Source: Atlantibacter sp032062175 (GTDB lineage: Bacteria > Pseudomonadota > Gammaproteobacteria > Enterobacterales > Enterobacteriaceae). From it: a stretch of DNA of 64,000 nt. The stretch covers positions 27,516 through 91,515 of the forward strand of contig NZ_DAMBQK010000020.1 in NCBI RefSeq assembly GCF_032062175.1, read 5' to 3'. Made by a program: the position numbers and the translations under genes. Positions 34,273 to 42,370 of the stretch are shown in pieces (position 1 is the first letter of the stretch; every line of letters begins with the position of its first letter). The notes under the pieces are model-generated. The model saw only the letters and a program-made list of their open reading frames with translations, ran no database searches and had not been told where the DNA came from.

Positions 34273-35421
34273 ATGTACGCACTAATCCACGGCCGGATTT
34301 ATACCGGCCATGAAGTTCTGGACGACCACGCGATTGTTATCGCGAATGGCCTGATTGAACGCGTTTGTCCGATTGCCGATTTACCATCCGGCATTGAACA
34401 GCGCGACGTCGGCGGCGCCATTATTGCCCCCGGTTTTATTGATGTGCAGCTCAACGGCTGCGGCGGCGTGCAGTTTAACGACACCGCCGACGCCGTTACG
34501 GTGAAGACGCTGGAAATTATGCAGGCCGCCAATGAAAAATCCGGCTGCACCAGTTATCTTCCCACGCTTATCACCAGCAGCGATGAATTAATGAAGCAGG
34601 GTATTCGCGTAATGCGCGAATACCTGGCGAAGCACCCAAATCAGGCGCTGGGTCTCCACCTTGAAGGCCCGTGGCTGAATCTGGTGAAAAAAGGCACCCA
34701 CAATCCGGATTATGTCCGCAAGCCGGATGCTGAACTGGTTGATTTCCTGTGTGAAAACGCCGACGTCATCACCAAAGTGACGCTGGCGCCTGAGCAGGTC
34801 GATCCACAATATATACGCCAGTTGGTAGAGGCAGGCATTATCGTTTCTGCCGGGCACTCCAACGCCACCTATAAAGAAGCAAAAATCGGCTTTCGCGCGG
34901 GCATTGGTTTTGCTACCCACTTGTTTAATGCGATGCCGTATATTACAGGCCGAGAACCAGGCCTGGTGGGCGCGATTTTTGATGAACCGGAGCTCTATTG
35001 CGGCATTATTGGTGACGGGCTGCATGTCGACTACGCCAATGTCCGTATTGCCAAGCAGATCAAGGGCGATAAACTTTGCCTTGTTACCGATGCGACAGCA
35101 CCGGCCGGCGCTGATATCGATCAGTTCATTTTTGCCGGTAAAACAATATACTTCCGCAACGGGCTGTGTGTGGATGAGAACGGTACCCTCAGTGGTTCTG
35201 CATTGACCATGATTGAAGGCGTACATAATCTCGTCGAGCATGTCGGTATCGCGCTGGACGAAGCGCTGCGCATGGCATCGCTCTACCCGGCTCGCGCAAT
35301 GGGCGTGGATAAAGATCTCGGCACAATCGAAGCCGGGAAAGTGGCCAATCTGACCGCCTTTACCCGCGATTACAAAATTATCAAGACCATCGTTAATGGC
35401 AACGAGGTCGTCACTGAGTAA
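34273..35421 (+). CDS. nagA: N-acetylglucosamine-6-phosphate deacetylase
   Basis: 382-residue metal hydrolase of the amidohydrolase fold that removes acetate from GlcNAc-6-phosphate. Metal and substrate residues are visible in GLHLEGPWLN (Glu131), SAGHSNATY (His195), THLFNAMP (His216), and the catalytic Asp in CLVTDATAPAG (about 273). It is also needed for peptidoglycan sugar recycling. It starts with ATG 34273 after a GGGGGT site, and nagC follows after 8 bases. Confidence 0.98.
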   Translation: MYALIHGRIYTGHEVLDDHAIVIANGLIERVCPIADLPSGIEQRDVGGAIIAPGFIDVQLNGCGGVQFNDTADAVTVKTLEIMQAANEKSGCTSYLPTLITSSDELMKQGIRVMREYLAKHPNQALGLHLEGPWLNLVKKGTHNPDYVRKPDAELVDFLCENADVITKVTLAPEQVDPQYIRQLVEAGIIVSAGHSNATYKEAKIGFRAGIGFATHLFNAMPYITGREPGLVGAIFDEPELYCGIIGDGLHVDYANVRIAKQIKGDKLCLVTDATAPAGADIDQFIFAGKTIYFRNGLCVDENGTLSGSALTMIEGVHNLVEHVGIALDEALRMASLYPARAMGVDKDLGTIEAGKVANLTAFTRDYKIIKTIVNGNEVVTE

Positions 35422-35429
35422 GAAAAGGC

Positions 35430-36650
35430 ATGACAACTGGCGGACAGGCTCAAATTGGTAATGTTGATCTGGTAAAACAACTGAACAGCGCGGCGGTTTA
35501 TCGCCTCATCGATCAACATGGACCAATTTCGCGCATTCAAATTGCCGAACAGAGCCAGCTCGCCCCCGCCAGCGTCACCAAAATTACTCGCCAGCTGATT
35601 GAACGCGGGTTGATTAAAGAAGTCGATCAACAGGCCTCTACCGGGGGCCGCCGCGCTATCTCCATTATTACCGAAACCCGCGGTTTTCAGGCTATCGGCG
35701 TGCGGCTGGGCCGCCACGATGCCACGCTGACGCTGTTCGATCTTAGCAGCAAAGCCCTGGCGGAAGAGCATTTCGCCCTGCCGGAGCGTACCCAGGAGAC
35801 GCTGGAAGACGCGCTGCTCAATGCTATTGCGCAGTTCAGCGAAAACAACCTGCGTAAAATCCGCGAGCTGATCGCTATCTCCGTTATTCTGCCTGGCCTG
35901 GTCGATCCCGACACCGGCGTGGTGCGCTATATGCCGCATATCGACGTGGAAAACTGGCCGCTGGTTGAGAAACTCGAAAAACGCTTTAACTTACCCTGCT
36001 TTGTGGGTCACGACATTCGCAGCCTGGCGCTGGCCGAGCACTATTTCGGTGCAACTCGCGATTGCGATGATTCTATTCTGGTGCGCGTACACCGCGGCAC
36101 CGGTGCGGGCATCATTTCCAATGGCCGGATTTTTATTGGCCGTAACGGCAACGTGGGGGAGATCGGTCATATTCAGGTTGACCCGCTGGGCGAACGCTGC
36201 CACTGCGGTAATTTTGGCTGCCTGGAAACCATCGCCGCGAATGCCGCCATTGAAGCGCGCGTGCGCCATCTGTTGGAACGGGGTTATCAGAGCCGCTTGA
36301 CCGTTGACGATTGCAATATCGACGCGATTTGCAAAGCCGCCAACAAAGGCGATCCGCTGGCCAGCGAGGTGATAGAGCATGTCGGGCGCCATCTGGGTAA
36401 AGCCATCGCTATCGCTATTAACCTGTTCAACCCGCAAAAAGTGGTCATCGCTGGTGAAATTATCAGTGCCGAAAAAGTGCTGCTGCCCGCCATTGAAGGC
36501 TGCATCAACACGCAGGTGCTGAAGGCGTTTCGCAAAAACTTGCCGGTAGTGCGCTCTTCCCTGAACGATCGTTCTGCCATTGGCGCCTTCGCCCTGGTTA
36601 AGCGCGCGATGCTGAACGGGATGCTACTGCAACGATTGCTGGAAAGTTAA
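35430..36650 (+). CDS. nagC: NagC, GlcNAc-responsive repressor (ROK family)
   Basis: 406-residue ROK-family repressor of the nag genes, released by GlcNAc-6-phosphate. The N-terminal helix-turn-helix is GPISRIQIAEQSQLAPASVT. The sugar-binding ROK core has GTGAGIISNGRIFIGRNGNV and the zinc-site cluster ERCHCGNFGCLETIA. Length equals E. coli. NagC also regulates chitobiose and fimbrial genes in E. coli; chiP is not at its usual place in this window. nagD follows after 60 bases. Confidence 0.97.
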   Translation: MTTGGQAQIGNVDLVKQLNSAAVYRLIDQHGPISRIQIAEQSQLAPASVTKITRQLIERGLIKEVDQQASTGGRRAISIITETRGFQAIGVRLGRHDATLTLFDLSSKALAEEHFALPERTQETLEDALLNAIAQFSENNLRKIRELIAISVILPGLVDPDTGVVRYMPHIDVENWPLVEKLEKRFNLPCFVGHDIRSLALAEHYFGATRDCDDSILVRVHRGTGAGIISNGRIFIGRNGNVGEIGHIQVDPLGERCHCGNFGCLETIAANAAIEARVRHLLERGYQSRLTVDDCNIDAICKAANKGDPLASEVIEHVGRHLGKAIAIAINLFNPQKVVIAGEIISAEKVLLPAIEGCINTQVLKAFRKNLPVVRSSLNDRSAIGAFALVKRAMLNGMLLQRLLES

Positions 36651-36710
36651 AATCGTCAGTGCATTTCCGTTATAGTTAATTCTTATCTTTCAGGCAGACC
36701 AGAGTAGTCC

Positions 36711-37463
36711 ATGACCATTCAGAACGTAATTTGTGATATTGACGGCGTGCTGATGCACGACAACGTAGCCGTACCCGGTGCGAGCGAATTTCTGACCCGC
36801 ATCCTGGAAAAAGGTTTGCCGCTGGTGTTGCTGACCAACTACCCCTCACAAACCGGGCAGGATCTCGCCAACCGTTTCGCCTCTGCGGGCATTAACGTGC
36901 CGGACAGCGTGTTTTACACCTCCGCGATGGCGACCGCAGATTTTCTGCGCCGTCAGGAAGGCAAGAAAGCCTATGTGGTAGGCGAAGGCGCGTTAATTCA
37001 CGAACTGTATAAAGCGGGCTTCACCATTACCGATATCAACCCGGACTTTGTGATCGTGGGCGAAACCCGCTCCTATAACTGGGAAATGATGCACAAAGCC
37101 GCGTTTTTTGTTGCCAACGGTGCGCGTTTTATCGCCACCAACCCGGATACCCACGGTCGCGGCTTCTATCCAGCCTGCGGTGCGCTGTGCGCCGGTATTG
37201 AGAAAATCTCCGGACGCAAGCCGTTTTACGTCGGCAAACCGAGCCCGTGGATCATCCGCGCCGCGCTCAACAAGATGCAGGCCCATTCCGAACAGACCGT
37301 GATTGTTGGCGATAACCTGCGTACCGATATTCTGGCAGGCTTCCAGGCAGGTCTGGAAACCATTCTGGTACTTTCCGGCGTTTCGACCTTAAACGATATC
37401 GACGCGATGCCGTTCCGGCCTTCGTGGATTTACCCCTCCGTCGCGGAAATCGACGTTATTTGA
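36711..37463 (+). CDS. nagD: NagD, HAD-family nucleotide phosphatase
   Basis: 250-residue HAD-superfamily phosphatase (type IIA cap) with preference for UMP in the E. coli enzyme. Its exact link to amino-sugar use is unclear. Motif I is CDIDGVLMHD, motif II LLTNYPSQTG, motif III with Lys in YVGKPSPWIIR, and motif IV VGDNLRTDILAG. It closes the nagBACD operon and is followed by a terminator. Confidence 0.96.
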   Translation: MTIQNVICDIDGVLMHDNVAVPGASEFLTRILEKGLPLVLLTNYPSQTGQDLANRFASAGINVPDSVFYTSAMATADFLRRQEGKKAYVVGEGALIHELYKAGFTITDINPDFVIVGETRSYNWEMMHKAAFFVANGARFIATNPDTHGRGFYPACGALCAGIEKISGRKPFYVGKPSPWIIRAALNKMQAHSEQTVIVGDNLRTDILAGFQAGLETILVLSGVSTLNDIDAMPFRPSWIYPSVAEIDVI

Positions 37464-37466
37464 TTT

Positions 37467-37496
37467 GAAGCCACGTTTGTCGTGGCTTCGTTATTT
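37467..37496 (+). terminator. Terminator of nagBACD
   Basis: GAAGCCACG (37467-37475) pairs with CGTGGCTTC (37481-37489) around TTTGT, then GTTATTTT. It begins four bases after the nagD stop. Confidence 0.85.
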
Positions 37497-37748
37497 TCAT
37501 CCTCTGTTCAAAAGCACACATCTAATAAGAAAGCCGTTTTATTGAATATTCGTCAATAAATGAGATTAAAACCTGCCCTTTTTTTATCAATCCGCAATGA
37601 CCATTGAACTTTTCACTTACGCGGGTGGAAAAGCCTTGCCACAACGGTCTGGTTTGCGGCATTTTCTTAGACATAGCAAGGCACTCGGCCCCGTAAAGCG
37701 CGCCGTGTGCCGACAAATAACATCACCGCCAGGTTAATGGAGAAGTCT

Positions 37749-39413
37749 ATGTGTTCGATTTTTGGTGTACTGGATATTAAAACTGACGCAGGCGAGCTGC
37801 GTAAAAAAGCGCTGGAACTGTCTCGCCTGATGCGCCACCGCGGCCCGGACTGGTCTGGTGTTTACGCCAGCGATAAAGCCATCCTCGCCCATGAGCGTCT
37901 GTCGATTGTTGATGTCAACGCCGGAGCACAGCCGCTGTACAACGAAGCCAAAACCCATGCGCTGGCGGTAAACGGTGAGATCTACAACCATCAGGCACTG
38001 CGCGCCGAATACGGCGACCGCTACCCGTTCCAGACCGGTTCCGACTGTGAAGTGATCCTGGCGCTGTATCAGGAAAAAGGTCCGGAATTCCTCGACGATC
38101 TGCAAGGCATGTTTGCCTTCGTGCTGTATGATAGCGAAAAAGACGCCTACCTGATTGGCCGCGACCATATCGGTATTATCCCGCTGTACATGGGCCACGA
38201 CGAACACGGCAACCTGTATGTAGCGTCTGAAATGAAAGCGCTGGTGCCGGTGTGCCGCACCATTAAAGAGTTCCCGGCGGGCAGCTACCTGTGGAGCCAG
38301 GACGGCGAAATTCGTTCTTACTATCAGCGCGACTGGTTTGAGTACGATGCGGTTAAAGACAACGTGACCGACAAAAACGCCCTGCGCCAGGCGCTGGAAG
38401 ATGCCGTTAAAAGCCATCTGATGTCTGACGTGCCGTATGGCGTGCTGCTTTCCGGCGGCCTGGATTCTTCCGTGATCTCGGCAATCACCAAAAAATTCGC
38501 CGCCCGCCGCGTGGAAGATGAAGAGCGTAGCGAAGCCTGGTGGCCGCAACTGCATTCCTTTGCCGTGGGCCTGAAAGGCGCGCCGGATCTGAAGGCCGCG
38601 CAGGAAGTGGCAAACCACCTGGGCACCGTACACCATGAAATTCACTTCACCGTGCAGGAAGGCCTGGATGCCATCCGCGATGTGATTTATCACATTGAAA
38701 CCTATGACGTGACCACCATTCGCGCCTCTACGCCGATGTATTTGATGTCGCGTAAAATCAAAGCCATGGGCATTAAAATGGTGTTGTCTGGCGAAGGCTC
38801 CGACGAAGTGTTCGGTGGCTATCTCTACTTCCATAAAGCGCCGGATGCCAAAGAGCTGCACGAAGAAACCGTGCGTAAGCTACAGGCGCTGCATATGTTT
38901 GACTGCGCCCGCGCCAACAAAGCGATGTCCGCCTGGGGCGTGGAAGCCCGCGTCCCGTTCCTGGATAAGAAATTTCTCGACGTAGCGATGCGCATCAACC
39001 CGCAGGATAAAATGTGCGGCAACGGCAAGATGGAAAAACACGTGCTGCGCGAATGTTTTGAATCTTACCTGCCGGCAAGCGTGGCATGGCGTCAGAAAGA
39101 GCAATTCTCCGACGGCGTCGGCTACAGCTGGATCGACACCTTAAAAGAGGTGGCGGCTCAGCAGGTCAGTGACCAGCAGCTTGAAACCGCGAGCTTCCGT
39201 TTCCCGTACAACACGCCGTCTTCTAAAGAAGCGTATCTTTACCGTGAAATCTTTGAAGAGCTGTTCCCGGTGCCAAGCGCGGCGGAATGCGTGCCCGGCG
39301 GCCCATCTGTCGCCTGCTCTTCCGCCAAAGCGATTGAATGGGACGAAGCGTTCAAAACCATGAACGATCCGTCTGGCCGCGCAGTGGGCGTGCACCAGTC
39401 TGCCTACAAATAA
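37749..39413 (+). CDS. asnB: Asparagine synthetase B (glutamine-hydrolysing)
   Basis: 554-residue enzyme that makes asparagine from aspartate, ATP and glutamine. MCSIFG at the start puts the catalytic Cys at residue 2 of the class II amidotransferase domain, which fixes the start at 37749 (after AATGGAGAAG) and rejects the frame extension to 37707. RHRGPDWSG and NGEIYNHQALR belong to the glutaminase site. The synthetase domain has the ATP loop LLSGGLDSSVISAI and SGEGSDEVFGGY. The gene stands alone between terminators. Confidence 0.98.
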   Translation: MCSIFGVLDIKTDAGELRKKALELSRLMRHRGPDWSGVYASDKAILAHERLSIVDVNAGAQPLYNEAKTHALAVNGEIYNHQALRAEYGDRYPFQTGSDCEVILALYQEKGPEFLDDLQGMFAFVLYDSEKDAYLIGRDHIGIIPLYMGHDEHGNLYVASEMKALVPVCRTIKEFPAGSYLWSQDGEIRSYYQRDWFEYDAVKDNVTDKNALRQALEDAVKSHLMSDVPYGVLLSGGLDSSVISAITKKFAARRVEDEERSEAWWPQLHSFAVGLKGAPDLKAAQEVANHLGTVHHEIHFTVQEGLDAIRDVIYHIETYDVTTIRASTPMYLMSRKIKAMGIKMVLSGEGSDEVFGGYLYFHKAPDAKELHEETVRKLQALHMFDCARANKAMSAWGVEARVPFLDKKFLDVAMRINPQDKMCGNGKMEKHVLRECFESYLPASVAWRQKEQFSDGVGYSWIDTLKEVAAQQVSDQQLETASFRFPYNTPSSKEAYLYREIFEELFPVPSAAECVPGGPSVACSSAKAIEWDEAFKTMNDPSGRAVGVHQSAYK

Positions 39414-39428
39414 CCGGTAGCATGACGT

Positions 39429-39455
39429 AAAAAGGAGCCAGCGAGCTCCTTTTTT
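39429..39455 (+). terminator. Terminator of asnB
   Basis: AAAAAGGAGC pairs with GCTCCTTTTT around CAGCGA. It separates asnB from the tRNA operon. Confidence 0.9.
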
Positions 39456-39661
39456 ATTGCATTTTATCGGCGTTGAAAACGTTAATTTTCAGCAATCAAA
39501 GCGAGAATTAACCAATAACTGTTGAATATTTCGTCAAGCTGTTCGCAAGCTAGTCAAACGGCGATTATCAGGCGCTTTTCGGGAAAAAATGTGTTGACGC
39601 TGCAAGGCCCAATACGCATAATGCGCCCCGCAACGCCGATAAGGTAACGCAAAAAAAAGAT

Positions 39662-39738
39662 GGCTACGTAGCTCAGCTGGTTAGAGCACATCACTCATAA
39701 TGATGGGGTCACAGGTTCGATTCCCGTCGTAGCCACCA
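39662..39738 (+). tRNA. metT: tRNA-Met (elongator, CAT)
   Basis: 77-base cloverleaf with encoded CCA, starting GGCTACGTAGCTCAGC, anticodon CAT at 39696-39698, ending GTAGCCACCA. The D-stem GAGC and T-loop GGTTCGATTC are normal. It has the elongator acceptor stem (G1-C72 pair), so it is not the initiator. First gene of the seven-tRNA operon that matches E. coli metT-leuW-glnU-glnW-metU-glnV-glnX. Confidence 0.97.
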
Positions 39739-39745
39739 TCTTTTT

Positions 39746-39830
39746 GCGGGAGTGGCGAAATTGGTAGACGCACCAGATTTAGGTTCTGGCGCCGCAAGGT
39801 GTGCGAGTTCAAGTCTCGCCTCCCGCACCA
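39746..39830 (+). tRNA. leuW: tRNA-Leu (TAG)
   Basis: 85-base class II tRNA with a long variable arm, starting GCGGGAGTGGCGAAATTGG and ending CCCGCACCA. The anticodon TAG is at 39780-39782, reading CUN codons. It lies 7 bases after tRNA-Met in the same transcript. Confidence 0.97.
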
Positions 39831-39850
39831 TTATCTTCACGTTGCACGGA

Positions 39851-39925
39851 TGGGGTATCGCCAAGCGGTAAGGCACCGGTTTTTGATACCGGCATTCCCT
39901 GGTTCGAATCCAGGTACCCCAGCCA
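39851..39925 (+). tRNA. glnU: tRNA-Gln (TTG), first copy
   Basis: 75-base tRNA starting TGGGGTATCGCCAAGCGG with encoded CCA and anticodon TTG at 39883-39885. The weak U1-A72 pair at the acceptor end is the identity feature used by glutaminyl-tRNA synthetase. It is identical to the next copy. Confidence 0.97.
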
Positions 39926-39960
39926 CCTTTTCTGACGATTGTGTTTACACACAGTGTCAT

Positions 39961-40035
39961 TGGGGTATCGCCAAGCGGTAAGGCACCGGTTTTTGATACC
40001 GGCATTCCCTGGTTCGAATCCAGGTACCCCAGCCA
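39961..40035 (+). tRNA. glnW: tRNA-Gln (TTG), second copy
   Basis: Exact repeat of the preceding tRNA-Gln (TTG), 35 bases downstream. Same anticodon, same CCA end. Tandem duplication within the operon, as in E. coli. Confidence 0.97.
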
Positions 40036-40064
40036 GTCAGTTTTGGCTGGTAGAAATACAATTT

Positions 40065-40141
40065 GGCTACGTAGCTCAGCTGGTTAGAGCACAGCACTCA
40101 TAATGCTGGGGTCACAGGTTCGATTCCCGTCGTAGCCACCA
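40065..40141 (+). tRNA. metU: tRNA-Met (elongator, CAT), variant copy
   Basis: 77-base elongator tRNA-Met. It differs from the first copy only in the anticodon stem, CAGCA/TGCTG instead of CATCA/TGATG, so the middle pair is G-C instead of T-A. Both sides changed together, so the stem stays paired. Confidence 0.96.
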
Positions 40142-40146
40142 CCTTT

Positions 40147-40221
40147 TGGGGTATCGCCAAGCGGTAAGGCAGTGGATTCTGATTCCACCATTCCGAGGTT
40201 CGAATCCTCGTACCCCAGCCA
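40147..40221 (+). tRNA. glnV: tRNA-Gln (CTG), first copy
   Basis: 75-base tRNA-Gln with anticodon CTG at 40179-40181, reading CAG. Only 5 bases after the second tRNA-Met. Its body differs from the TTG-type mainly in the anticodon stem-loop and T-arm. Confidence 0.97.
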
Positions 40222-40260
40222 ATTTAAAAAAGACGGATTGCATCAGCAGCCGCATCCTGT

Positions 40261-40335
40261 TGGGGTATCGCCAAGCGGTAAGGCAGTGGATTCTGATTCC
40301 ACCATCCCGAGGTTCGAATCCTCGTACCCCAGCCA
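40261..40335 (+). tRNA. glnX: tRNA-Gln (CTG), second copy
   Basis: Second tRNA-Gln (CTG), nearly identical to the first: it has CATCCCGAGG where the first has CATTCCGAGG, in the variable/T-arm border. Last tRNA of the operon, followed by a strong terminator. Confidence 0.97.
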
Positions 40336-40342
40336 CTCTTAC

Positions 40343-40372
40343 AAAAAGCTCGCTTCGGCGAGCTTTTTGTTT
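40343..40372 (+). terminator. Terminator of the tRNA operon
   Basis: AAAAAGCTCGC pairs with GCGAGCTTTTT around a stable TTCG tetraloop, followed by GTTTTC. Eight bases after the last tRNA. Confidence 0.92.
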
Positions 40373-40454
40373 TCTTAAATTCCTTTCAGACGCTTTCTAT
40401 CTCGCTGCATCTGCTGTTAACTTCCTTGCCGTATTCATGCAAAAGGAACTTACC

Positions 40455-41036
40455 GTGAATTATCAGTTCAGCACTTCCGCCTTCGCTATGCCACTGACTC
40501 TCCTGCTTATCGTGGTCAGCGTCATGTTAAACTTTATAGGCATCTCCGCTTTTTTGGTCTATTTCCTGTTTATCAAATTCTTTTTCCCGATCGCTATTTC
40601 AATGAGAATTCATCGTCTTCAGGAACAGGGTCTGGCCCTGACGCTAACTGAGGAGTCACAATGGATAACCTATATTCATGGCTTACCTGCCATAGAAAAA
40701 CGCGCCGCGCTTAAGAACCCTTGCTTCTTTTCATCCGAACGCACCCGGCAGTTTTTTTATCGCAGCTTCTTAGCCAAACTGTGTCTTCAAATTGCCTGTG
40801 TCGTTATTTTAGTGAGTGAGGCAATATCGTCTCAAAACGATGGAATTCTCATCATTTCGCTGTTGGTCTTGACGGGTCTGGGATATGGATGCGTGAAAAC
40901 CGCAGTGGCCTTATATCAAATTTGGCAGGGTGAAATGCGCTGCGAACCCCTGGAAACGCAAACAGGCACTCTGTGGTTTCAAAGCTTCTTACCGCTCAAC
41001 GACGGGCATACGCCCGCGTTGAGCAAGCTGCTGTAA
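40455..41036 (+). CDS. Unknown inner-membrane protein
   Basis: 193 residues, not recognised. About four membrane spans in two pairs: residues about 8-30 and 32-48 (PLTLLLIVVSVMLNFIGISA and the next, FLVYFLFIKFFFPIAIS), and two more at about 105-123 and 128-150. Between the pairs lies a cytosolic or periplasmic loop with EESQWITYIHGLPAIEKRAA. GTG 40455 is preferred over ATG 40437 because AAAGGAAC sits 6-9 bases before it. The longer frame running back through the tRNA genes is an artefact. Lower GC than neighbours. It converges on ubiF with 11 bases between. Confidence 0.7.
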   Translation: MNYQFSTSAFAMPLTLLLIVVSVMLNFIGISAFLVYFLFIKFFFPIAISMRIHRLQEQGLALTLTEESQWITYIHGLPAIEKRAALKNPCFFSSERTRQFFYRSFLAKLCLQIACVVILVSEAISSQNDGILIISLLVLTGLGYGCVKTAVALYQIWQGEMRCEPLETQTGTLWFQSFLPLNDGHTPALSKLL

Positions 41037-41047
41037 ATCTATCGCCG

Positions 41048-42229
41048 TTATAAACCTAACGCATATTTCAGCGCCTGGCGTTTCAGTACGCCCGCGCGTT
41101 CAGCCGCCATCAGGCCCAGGTTGCGCAGCAGCTTCACCGGCGGCAGATCATTGCTGAACCCGGCGTAAAACAGATCCATACCGCTTTGCATCAGGAAGTT
41201 ATCCCCCTGGCGGCGCATCTGGTAACGGCGCAATACCTCATAGCTCGCCCAGGGTTCGCCGTGACTGCGGGCGCGTACCAGCACGTCGAGCAACGCGTCT
41301 ACATCACGATAACCCAGGTTGACGCCCTGCCCTGCCAGCGGATGGATGGTATGCGCCGCATCGCCCACCAGCGCCAGGCCCGGCTGGGCATAACGCAGCG
41401 CGTGGCGACGGGTCAATTGAAACGCGCCGCAGCCTTGTGGGATGACGTTGCCGACGCGCCGTGGGAAATGCAAACCGATCTCCCGCCCCAGTTGTTCCAT
41501 CGACATGCTTTGCAACTGGCGGATGCGCGCCGGTTTGTCGTACCACACCAGCGATGCCCAGTTATCGAACAGCGGCAGGAAGGCGCGCGGACCGTCCGGG
41601 GTAAACTGTTGCCAGGTGCTGTCGCCAGGATCGTTGGCGCAGCGCACCGAAATTAACAGGCAGGACTGCTGGTAGTTCCAGGCATGAATGCCGATACCGG
41701 CCCACTCGCGAACCCGGGAATTCGCCCCATCGGCACCGATTACCAGCTTCGCCTCCAGTACGCTGCCGTCTTCAAAGGTCAGCTCATGGATATCATTACG
41801 CCGGTGCATCTGAGCAAGCGCCGCCGGGCAGTGTAGCGTAATCGAAGGATGCTGCTCCAGCGCCTGCCACAGCGCGCGTTGCAGCACCTGGTTTTCCACC
41901 ATAAAACCCAGTTCAGGCAGCTTAAGCTCCGAGGCATCAAACGCCACGTGGGAGGCTTCCCATTCCCAGGTTTCCAGCCGCCGCCAGGCGTGGGCGCGCA
42001 TGCCCAGGATCGCATCCCACACGCCGAGCTGCTTCAACAGCGCCACGGAGGCGGCGCTTATCGCCGAAATACGCACGTCAGGCGGCGATGCCGGGTCGAA
42101 TTCTGTTGGCGGCGCATGTTCGATCACGCTGACCTGAAAACCGTTTTGCGCGAGCCCCAGTGCAATCGCGGCGCCCACCATGCCCGCGCCGATAACGGCG
42201 ACTTCAGTTGGTTGATTTGCCATGGTCAT
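41048..42229 (-). CDS. ubiF: 3-demethoxyubiquinol 3-hydroxylase
   Basis: FAD monooxygenase that adds the C6-hydroxyl in aerobic ubiquinone synthesis. FAD motif VAVIGAGMVGAAIALGLAQ at the N-terminus, the second FAD motif GLALVGDAAHTIHPLAGQGVNLGYRD, and conserved GADGANSRVREWAG. The end VLKRQALKYALGL matches E. coli UbiF. Two in-frame ATG codons, 42229 and 42223, are both possible; the second gives E. coli's 391 residues, the first has the better AAGGAT spacing. It is divergent from miaB. Confidence 0.96.
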   Translation of the reverse strand: MTMANQPTEVAVIGAGMVGAAIALGLAQNGFQVSVIEHAPPTEFDPASPPDVRISAISAASVALLKQLGVWDAILGMRAHAWRRLETWEWEASHVAFDASELKLPELGFMVENQVLQRALWQALEQHPSITLHCPAALAQMHRRNDIHELTFEDGSVLEAKLVIGADGANSRVREWAGIGIHAWNYQQSCLLISVRCANDPGDSTWQQFTPDGPRAFLPLFDNWASLVWYDKPARIRQLQSMSMEQLGREIGLHFPRRVGNVIPQGCGAFQLTRRHALRYAQPGLALVGDAAHTIHPLAGQGVNLGYRDVDALLDVLVRARSHGEPWASYEVLRRYQMRRQGDNFLMQSGMDLFYAGFSNDLPPVKLLRNLGLMAAERAGVLKRQALKYALGL

Positions 42230-42370
42230 TTATCCTTAAACGCAGTGATATAAGTTTACCGGATTTTTCACTTCCTGGCGTCGCAATCCTCGCCACTGGT
42301 CACGGCAGCGTCAAAGCATTACAATACGCGCCCTGCATTACGGCGGTTAACTTAAGCAATGAGCATGTCG

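Noticed and set aside
39662..40335. Repeated near-identical 75-77 base units resembling a repeat array
   Set aside because: These are seven tRNA genes with cloverleaf features and encoded CCA ends, not a CRISPR array or mobile repeat.
40146..40454. Open frame running through two tRNA-Gln genes into the membrane-protein gene
   Set aside because: The first 100 codons translate tRNA sequence twice over; the true start is the GTG at 40455 behind AAAGGAAC.
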